NCBI GenBank assembly: GCA_949361645.1
Contig: OX442422.1
Coordinates: 4,165,137 to 4,229,136 of the forward strand
DNA length: 64,000 bases
Direction: 5' to 3'
DNA from: Spongilla lacustris
Taxonomy: Eukaryota > Porifera > Demospongiae > Spongillida > Spongillidae
Positions within the stretch are counted from its first letter, which is position 1; each line of letters begins with the position of its first letter. Below, in pieces: positions 56,965-64,000 of this stretch. The translations under genes were made by a program, and so were the position numbers. Below the pieces are notes generated by a model. That model was not told the DNA's origin. It ran no database searches and was given only the letters and a program-made list of their open reading frames with translations.

Positions 56965-58835
56965 GTAATATCATTAAAATCATAATAACGACTTTTAAGA
57001 ATGAAACCATTAGTAATTTGTAAATCTAGATCTATATAGATAGTAAGTTTAAATATTTAGATGTATTCTAGCATGTTCAAGCTTTATGATAAACCATGTG
57101 AAACCATAAGTGTTATTTCTACTTTGAGATATTCACAATATATGTACTATCATTAAAATCATAATAACGACTTTTACTAATGAAACCATAACTAGTTAGT
57201 AAATCTAGATCTATATAGATAGTATGTTTAATACATTTAGATTTAATCTAGTATGTTCATTGTTTATGATAAACCATGTTAAAGCATAAGTGTTAGTTCT
57301 ACTTGTACTATCACAATAACGGTTTTTAATAATTAAACCAATACTAGTTAGTAAATCTAGATATATATGGATGGTATGTTTTAGAGTTTTAGATTTAATC
57401 TAGCATGTTCATGGTTTACGTTAAACCATGTTAAACCATAAGTGTTATTTTTACACTGAGATATTCACAATACATGTAGTTCCTCATAATAAGGACTTTT
57501 AATAATTAAACCATTACTAGTTAGGAAATCTAGATCTGTATGGACAGTATGTTTAAATGTATTAGATTTAATCTAGCATGTCCATGGTTTATGATAAACT
57601 ATGTTAAGCCATAAGTGTTATTTCTACGCAGATATTCACAATACATGTAGCATCAATTAAATCATATCAACGACTTTTACATTACTAGTTAGTAAATCTA
57701 GATCTATATGGATAGTATCTTTAAATCTTTTAGATTTAATCTAGCGTGTAATGGTTTGTGATAAATCATGTTAAACCATATGTGTTATTTCTACACTGAG
57801 ATATTTGCAATACATGTAGTACCATTGAAATCATAATAAAGACTTTTAACAATTACAGCATTAGTAGTTAGTAAATCTACATCTATATGGATAGTTTGTT
57901 TATGGATTTTACACTTAATCTAGCATATAATGGTTTATGATAAACCATGTTAAGGGTTATTTCTAAACTAGATTTTGACAATACATGTAGTACTATTAAA
58001 ATCATAATGAAGACTTTTAATAATTAAACCATTACTAGCTAGTAAATCTAGATCTATATGGATAGTTTGTTAAAAGAGTTTACACTTAATCTAACATGTA
58101 ATTGTTTATGATAAACCATGTTAAACCATGTGTTATTTCTAAACTGAGATATTCACAATATGTGTAGTATCAATAAAATCATAATAACGACTTTTTACTA
58201 AATAAACCATTACTAGTTAGTAAATCTAGATCTATATGGATAGTATGTTTAAATCTTTTAGATTTTATCTAGCATGTAATGGTTTGTGATAAATCATGTT
58301 AAACCATATGTGTTATTTCTACACTGAGATATTTACAATACATGTAGTACCATTGAAATCATAATAAAGACTTTTAATAATTACAGCATTAGTAGTTAGT
58401 AAATCTACATCTATACGGATAGTTTGTTTATGGATTTTACACTTAATCTAGCATATAATGGTTTATGATAAACCATGTTAAGGGTTATTTCTAAACTAGA
58501 TTTTGACAATACATGTAGTACTATTAAAATCATAATGAAGACTTTTAATGATTAAACCATTACTAGCTAGTAAATCTAGATCTATATGGATAATTTGTTT
58601 AAAGAGTTTACACTTAATCTAACATGTAATTGTTTATGATAAACCATGTTAAACCATGTGTTATTTCTAAACTGAGATATTCACAATATGTGTAGTATCA
58701 ATAAAATCATAATAACGACTTTTTACTAAATAAACCATTACTAGTTAGTAAATCTAGATCTATATGGATAGTATGTTTAAATCTTTTAGATTTAATCTAG
58801 CATGTAATGGTTTATGATAAACCACGTTAAACCAT
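56965..58835 (+). repeat. Satellite array with a three-monomer higher-order unit
   Basis: About eleven monomers. From 57717 a 527-bp block of three monomers, including unusual variants (GTAATGGTTTGTGATAAATC, TTACAGCATTAGTAGTTAG, AAGGGTTATTTCTAAACTAG), is repeated almost exactly from 58244. That is a higher-order repeat like those of mature centromeric satellites. Confidence 0.9.
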
Positions 58836-59060
58836 GTGTGTGGTCTTTTGTTTTGCGTGCTCAGGTAGTTTTAGTTGGGCGTTTGCTAGGGTTTGTGCTA
58901 GGGGTGTTCCCGTGGCCACTCATGTAAGTTGACGGTAAGGTTGTCTGTTGAAAGTAAATATGTTGTGTTGGAGTACAAAGTTGAGTAATTGTCTTGTCAC
59001 AAATTTTGGGAGTCCTACGATGTCCTTGTATTGCAGGATTGCATTTATGTAATGTCATTA
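58836..59060. other. Unidentified 225-bp insert in satellite
   Basis: GC-richer sequence (GGTCTTTTGTTTTGCGTGCTC … GGGAGTCCTACGATGTCC) interrupts a monomer. A minus-strand frame of 80 codons crosses it, but I recognise nothing. No terminal repeats are visible. The element is unknown. Confidence 0.6.
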
Positions 59061-59380
59061 AAATAATAGCTAATAAATACATCATTCCTAGTTTGTATAT
59101 CAAAATCCATAAAGATAGTATGTTGAAGAGTTTTAGATGTAATCTAGCATGTTCATGGTTGATGATAAACCATGTTAAACGATAAGTGTTATTTCTACAC
59201 TGAGATATTCACAATACAAATAGTATCATTAAAATCATAATAATGGCTTTTAATAATTAAACCATTACTAGTTAGTAAATCTAGATCTATAAGGGTAGTA
59301 TGTTTAAGAGCTTTAGATTTAATCTAGCATGTTCATGGTTTATGATTAACCATGTTAAACTAAAAGTGTCGTAAAACTTG
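59061..59380 (+). repeat. Satellite block
   Basis: Two forward monomers between two inserts. Confidence 0.85.
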
Positions 59381-59535
59381 TCTTGCTCCTGAAATTGAAA
59401 GAGGTTGTGGGCTCACCTCAACAAAGGACAGAACATGACCGGCTGATGTGTTGGTGCCTAACTGGTCTCTTTCACGTTCAGCAGCATTTGACTTGAAGGA
59501 CATCAATCCGCTCAACTCAAACTGTTTGTTGGGAG
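59381..59535 (+). pseudogene. Internal scrap of the retrotransposon endonuclease domain
   Basis: The plus frame gives LAPEIERGCGLTSTKDRT, a stop, then PADVLVPNWSLSRSAAFDL and INPLNSN. This is the catalytic core region of the restriction-like endonuclease (R-P-A-D … A-F-D), with the Arg before PAD changed to a stop (TGA). Both ends are truncated in satellite, so it is probably a remnant after deletion. Confidence 0.8.
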
Positions 59536-61185
59536 TTTAAACGATTACTTGTTAGTAAATCTAGATCTATGTGGATAGTATGTTTGAGAGTATTAGATTT
59601 AATCTACCATTGAGTAGTTTATGGTAAACCATGTTAAACCATTAGTGTTATTTCTACATTGAGATATTCACAATACGTGAAGTACCATGAAAATCATAAT
59701 AATGACTTTCATAATTAATTCATTACTGGTTATTAAATCTAGGTCTATGTGGGTAGTATGTTTGAAAGTATTAGATTTAATCTACCATTGAATGGTTTAT
59801 GATAACCATGTTAAACCATACGTGTTATTTCTACATTGAGATATTCACAATACATGTAGTATCATTAAAATCATAATAAAGCCTTTTAATAATGAAACCA
59901 TTACTAGTTAGTAAATCTAGATCTATGTGGATAGTATATTTGAGAGTATTAGATTTAATTTACCATTGAGTAGTTTATGATAAACCATGTTAAACCATAT
60001 GCATTATTTCTACATTGAGATATTCACAACAAATGCAGTATGATTAAAATCATAATAACGACATTTTATAATTAAACCATTACTAGTTATTAAATCTATA
60101 TCTATGTGGGTAGTATGTTTGAGAGTATTAGAATTAATCTACCATTGAATGGTTTATGATAAACCATGTTAAACCATAAGTATTATTTCAACATTGAGAT
60201 ATTCACAACAAATGTAGTATCATTAAAATCATAACAACGACCTTTTATAAGTAAACTATTGCTAGTTATATTAAATCTAGGTCTATGCGGGCAGTATGAT
60301 TGAAAGTATTAGATTTAATCTACCATTGAATGGTTTATGATAAACCATGTTAAACCATACGTATCATTTCTACATAGAGAAAATCACAATATATGCATTA
60401 TCATTAAAATCATATGAACGACTTTTAATGATTAAAATATTACTAGTTATAAAATCTAGATCTAAGTTCGTAGTATGTTTGACAGTATTAGATTTTATTT
60501 ACCATTGAATGGTTTATTTTGAACCATTTAAAACCATAAGTAATAATTCTACATTGAGATATTCACAATACATGTAGTATCATTAAAATCATAATAACGG
60601 CTCTTAATAGATAAACCATTACTAGTTAGTAAATTTAGTATGTGGGCAGTATGTTTGAGAGTATTAGAATTAATCTACCATTGAATAGTTTATAATAAAC
60701 CATGTTAAACCATTAGTGTTATTTCTACATTGAGATATTCACAATACGTGTAGTATCATTAAAATCATAATAACGACGTTTCATAATTTAAACATTACTA
60801 GTTAGTAAATCTAGATCTATGCGGGCAGTATGTTTGAGAGTATTAGAATTAATCTACCATCGAGTAGTTTATGGTAAACCATGTTAAACCATAAGTGTTA
60901 TTTTTACATTGAGATATTTACAATACGTGTAGTATCATTAAAATCATAATAATGACTATTAATAATTAAACCATTACTAGTTAATAAATCTAGATCTATG
61001 TGGGTAGCATGTTTGAGAGTATTAGAATTAATCTACCATTGAATAGTTTATGATAAACCATGTTAAACCATAAGTGTTATTTCTACATTGAGATATTCAT
61101 AATACGTGTAGTATCATTAAAATCATAATAATGACTTTTAATGATTAAACCATGACTAGTTAGTAAATCTTAATCTATCATGGGT
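59536..61185 (+). repeat. Satellite array, CTACCATTGAATGG subfamily
   Basis: About nine forward monomers of a distinct subfamily: TTTAATCTACCATTGAATGG replaces CTAGCATGTAATGG, GTTTGAGAGTATTAGA replaces GTTTAAGGATTTTAGA, and CTATGTGGGTAGTATG is common. The neighbouring monomers resemble each other more than those at 50-58 kb, which points to local homogenisation. Confidence 0.92.
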
Positions 61186-61300
61186 GTTTCAGAGTGGACA
61201 TTTACGGATATTTAGATGTCCAATTGCACATTTACGTAAAAATGATTTTAGTAGCTCATTAACGGGCTAACATTTTCAAGGCCTGTTTCCGCTACAACCC

Positions 61301-61408
61301 CTCCCTCCCATCCATTGTCCACAGCACGCCTGCCACCCTCCCCTTCCCATGACATTGCATTGGTTTAGCGTCGTTGTGCACGCCTGTAAACAACCACAAC
61401 CACATAGA
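61301..61408. repeat. Distal split direct repeat (B2) of DIRS-like copy 2
   Basis: About 108 bp, over 90 percent like the copy at 61957-62064 in the same orientation. A third, shorter partial unit (GGTTTAGCATCGTTGTGCAC) follows at 61410-61465. Confidence 0.85.
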
Positions 61409-61956
61409 CTGGTTTAGCATCGTTGTGCACACCTGCAAACAACCACAACCACAACCACATAGCACAACCACATAGACCACATACAGCAACCACATCCATG
61501 AACTTTCCACCAACAACACACACACACACTAACACACAGAGCGGGGGCCAAACACATAGTTAACTTAGCAGGGTGGGCCCCACACACCTGCCCGGAAAAA
61601 ACCTCTGTGGGAAAAACCCAGTGGGAAAAATCCACACAGTAGGAAAATAACCAAATAATAACCGCTCACAAACAACAAACACAACGTTCCGCCGCCACCT
61701 TTCTCCAGTGAAGAGACTTCATGATCTGCTCTCTGGCTAAGGAACCTCTTTGTCTGCTTCATGCCTGCATTATGTGAAACATACAACCCTCCCAGGAAAA
61801 GTTCCCAGTGTGCACAAACGCTTAGACTGAATTGCTATGCCCTTTCCACCCTACATATACCCCCAAGTGGCCACCACGTGCTGTCTGACCAATCGCATTG
61901 GGAGGGAGCTTAGTTTCTGTCTCATTTAACTCCGTACAAACGACAGAAACGTATAT

Positions 61957-62064
61957 CTCCCTCCCATCCATTGTCCACAGCACACCTGCCACCCTCCCCC
62001 TCCCATGACATTGCATTGGTTTAGCGTCGTTGTGCACGCCTGCAAACAACCACAACCACATAGA
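61957..62064. repeat. Proximal split direct repeat (B1) of DIRS-like copy 2
   Basis: It lies directly next to the recombinase stop codon. It contains the same C-rich start and TTGTGCACGCCTGCAAACAA as the distal repeat. The interval to the distal repeat contains a short inverted motif (CGTTTGTACGG with CCGTACAAACG-like pairing near 61930) and GGGCCC. Confidence 0.8.
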
Positions 62065-62085
62065 GACACAAAGAACGGGCCCAGA

Positions 62086-63183
62086 TTAAATACCCAGACC
62101 TTTAGACACTTTCAAATGGCACTCTAGAGAGTATTTTACGTAACCATCCTTGGCTGATTCGGACTTCCAACGGCCATGCCTCTTGAAAAGTCTATCTTCC
62201 ACACCGGCATTGGCTGCCGCTGTAGCACCCCCTGCCCGCAAACTATGCATGCCAAATGAGGCTGGGTCAAAACCCAGCTGTGCCACTTTTTCTAATAAAA
62301 GCTCCCTCAATCTGGTGTAACTGAGGCCACCATCTTTGCGCAGATGCTCCCCACTCTTAGTGCTCACTATCCCACGAAATAGTTTTGCCTGGGATGTGTG
62401 GTCTACCTCGCCCATGCGACAGTAGCATTCCATCATGGCAACTGGGCATGTTACCTGCCCAGTGCGTGCAATAACTAGGGATGCTCCTTCCCTGTATTGA
62501 TCTGTCTTACTAGACTCAATCTTAACCACCATGCCCTCGGCATTAAAGGTTACATCAGAGCCTCTGAGCTTCAGCAGCTCATCACACCGCATGAACCCAG
62601 CATATGCCACCAGACACACTGCCAACAACCTGACCTCTGTCAGGGATGGAGCTGGCCAAGCAGCCTCCACCATGGCCTTCAACATATCAGCCGTCACTGG
62701 TTCCTTCCGAACCTTAGGTTTGGCCAATATACGCCGTAACCCTTCTAAGGTAGCCTTAACTAAGGATGACCCACCGAATGGCTGGAGCCCTGCTAACCCA
62801 TGCAACCATGATAGTGCATGCACTGCCTCCTCTACTGCAGCTTTACTCTCTGTGGACTCACTGAGGTGCTGCATGTACAGCACCAGATGAAGCTCTTGTA
62901 CTGGAAAACTTGGCACCCCTTGCCGGGCTTCTGCCCACGTCTTCCATCTCTGAAATGCTCCGAGGTATTTTTTGGTAGTGCTATCTGCCCTGCTTCTCAG
63001 CACTGTTGCTGGGAGGGATTGTGCCAATCTCCTCAGCTCAGGGTCCTCTAGGTTTCCCAGCAATGGCCAAGCTCCTGCTGAGAACACACCTGTGTTGAAG
63101 AACAAATGGAAACGATAGATTAGAAGTGCACCATTCCTACAAAGCCCAGGTTGGCCTGCCAGCATCCGATGCTGGTGATCCAA
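62086..63183 (-). CDS. Tyrosine recombinase of a DIRS-like retrotransposon
   Basis: The enzyme inserts the element's DNA by site-specific-type recombination. The open frame has 365 codons; the first about 30 residues (to FFNTGVFSAG) may be non-native because the frame simply stays open, and the conserved part starts near FSAGAWPLLGN. An N-terminal core-binding domain (about 60-150: ADSTTKKYLGAFQRWKTWAE) precedes the catalytic domain with R199 (GFMRCDEL), K226 (SSKTDQY), H313-x-x-R316 (MHSLRAGGAT), H336 (RHGRWKS) and the nucleophile Y348 (DGYVKYS). All expected residues are present and there is no internal stop, so it may be active or recently active. Confidence 0.92.
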   Translation of the reverse strand: MDHQHRMLAGQPGLCRNGALLIYRFHLFFNTGVFSAGAWPLLGNLEDPELRRLAQSLPATVLRSRADSTTKKYLGAFQRWKTWAEARQGVPSFPVQELHLVLYMQHLSESTESKAAVEEAVHALSWLHGLAGLQPFGGSSLVKATLEGLRRILAKPKVRKEPVTADMLKAMVEAAWPAPSLTEVRLLAVCLVAYAGFMRCDELLKLRGSDVTFNAEGMVVKIESSKTDQYREGASLVIARTGQVTCPVAMMECYCRMGEVDHTSQAKLFRGIVSTKSGEHLRKDGGLSYTRLRELLLEKVAQLGFDPASFGMHSLRAGGATAAANAGVEDRLFKRHGRWKSESAKDGYVKYSLECHLKVSKGLGI

Positions 63184-63185
63184 TC

Positions 63186-63360
63186 ATCCAGGCTCACACA
63201 GTCAATCTCAGCGATCAACATAGCCATCCAGGCTCTCACAGTCAATCTCGGCGATCGACATAGCCATCCAGGCTCACACAGTCAATCTCGGCGATCGACA
63301 AAGCCATCCAGGCTCCCACAGTCAATCTCAGCGATTGACATGGCCATCCAGGCTCACAGT
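63186..63360. repeat. 40-bp tandem repeats between RNase H and recombinase
   Basis: Four units in exact 40-bp register (ATCCAGGCTCACACAGTCAA plus TCTCGGCGATCGACATAGCC) with few changes and a partial fifth. They lie between the two reading frames of the element, where other copies have different tandem units (81 bp at 50268-50430). Confidence 0.92.
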
Positions 63361-63408
63361 CATAGCCATCAAGGCATGCACACAGCGCTACCCATAACAC
63401 ATCGGGCG

Positions 63409-64000
63409 CTAACCGTTGAGGTCCGCATACCTCGCACTACCGCCCCCAAAATCTATACACACTGCCAACATAGCAGCATTGGGAAACTTCCCTTTAAACA
63501 ACTGACCACCTGATCTACCAGGTCTGACCAACCACTCTGACAGTGGCAATGACCGTATGTCCACAATAAAAGGCGCCCGACCTTCACCTTCTGGCCACAG
63601 TAACGGCCAGAAGGGGGCTGATTCCCAACACGGAAATACTAGAGTCCCATGGGCTTTACATGTTTCCATATGCCTTATAACCCTTGGTACAAGGCTAGGG
63701 GGTGGACACCACCAGTTATTCTCCCCATGCCAGTCTACTGTAAATGCATCCACTGCCTCTGTCCCGGGAGATGCAAAACGTGAGTTGAACCGCACAAGTT
63801 GTGTGTTATACGATGATGCAAATCTGTCCACAGAATATGGTCCCCATAGTGCATTCATCATTGCAAACACCGCAGGGTCTAGCTGCCAATCATCATAGTC
63901 TACAATACGACTGACATAGTCAGCAAGTTCATTCTTTTCCCTGGGTATCCATTCTGGCTCTAGCCGAATGTTGTATAGGATACAAGCTTTAAACACTTTT
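63409..64000 (-). CDS. C-terminal part of DIRS-like RT/RNase H protein (partial)
   Basis: The frame is open from the window edge to the stop at 63409 (at least 195 codons). It begins in the end of the RNase H domain: EPEWIPREKNELADYVSRI has the conserved N-x-x-AD-x-x-SR with the last active-site Asp. It continues with the region typical of DIRS/Ngaro proteins (WGPYSVDRFASSYNTQLVRF, NSRFASPGTEAVDAFTVDW, NNWWCPPPSLVPRVIRH). The RT domain should lie beyond position 64000. No disruptions are seen in the visible part. Confidence 0.9.
   Translation of the reverse strand, partial: KVFKACILYNIRLEPEWIPREKNELADYVSRIVDYDDWQLDPAVFAMMNALWGPYSVDRFASSYNTQLVRFNSRFASPGTEAVDAFTVDWHGENNWWCPPPSLVPRVIRHMETCKAHGTLVFPCWESAPFWPLLWPEGEGRAPFIVDIRSLPLSEWLVRPGRSGGQLFKGKFPNAAMLAVCIDFGGGSARYADLNG

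Larger units (their letters stand above)
61186..64000 (-). mobile_element. DIRS-like retrotransposon, copy 2 (3' part, runs off the window)
   Basis: Element order on the minus strand: RNase H end and linker (from beyond 64000 to 63409), a 40-bp tandem array (63186-63360), the tyrosine recombinase (63183-62086), then direct repeats at 62064-61957 and 61408-61301. The repeats are 656 bp apart and share CTCCCATCCATTGTCCACAG and GGTTTAGCGTCGTTGTGCAC. This B1-A2-B2 layout fits split direct repeats; the matching A1 should be at the 5' end outside the window. The element joins satellite near 61190-61290. Confidence 0.88.

Noticed and set aside
50506..61185. CENP-B box in the satellite monomer
   Set aside because: I looked for the TTCG…A..CGGGA pattern and found none; only the TTTATGATAAA dyad is present.
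63186..63360. CRISPR-like array
   Set aside because: The 40-bp units are contiguous without unique spacers and lie within a eukaryotic retrotransposon.

Overview
The window looks like nuclear DNA of an early-branching animal. A sponge is my best guess. The basis is split genes with GT-AG introns, metazoan signalling and matrix genes (a RAF kinase with a B-RAF-specific region, a TRIM-NHL protein, a heparanase-like fragment, a secreted alpha-carbonic anhydrase), a eukaryotic initiator tRNA, and a very high load of DIRS-type, non-LTR and foldback elements. The species call is inference; the gene families are read from the sequence.

1-11 kb. Two initiator tRNA-Met genes lie on the minus strand as a local duplication. 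The first is split at its B box by a 2.7-kb transposon (888-3590) with 14-bp inverted ends and a 10-bp target duplication. That transposon itself carries a 5'-truncated non-LTR retrotransposon flanked by a 13-bp duplication. Next come a frameshifted heparanase-like fragment, an intact carbonic anhydrase gene (6468-5596), several palindromic mini-elements, a MITE copy and a frameshifted fragment of a SWIM-type protein.

11.7-33.2 kb. One gene fills this stretch: a minus-strand RAF kinase. I could join 22 coding exons in frame (913 aa: BRS, RBD, C1, long Ser/Thr linker, kinase, both 14-3-3 sites). Its introns are full of self-complementary ACATGT repeats and hold a 2-kb inverted repeat, a decayed retroelement fragment and a minisatellite.

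33-45.7 kb. MITEs, foldbacks and long G/C homopolymers surround an intronless TRIM-NHL gene (37128-39347) and a decayed basic-protein/OTU locus.

45.7-61.2 kb. A satellite of about 170-180-bp monomers, in both orientations and partly in a trimeric higher-order pattern, is invaded by at least five truncated copies of one non-LTR family with a C-terminal restriction-like endonuclease, and by a truncated DIRS-like element.

61.2-64 kb. The 3' part of a second, better preserved DIRS-like element (RNase H, tyrosine recombinase, split direct repeats) runs off the right edge.

The intact protein genes seem unrelated in function. The unifying theme is repeat structure: elements nest in a tRNA gene and in the satellite, and many small palindromic or G-run-bearing elements fill the spaces.
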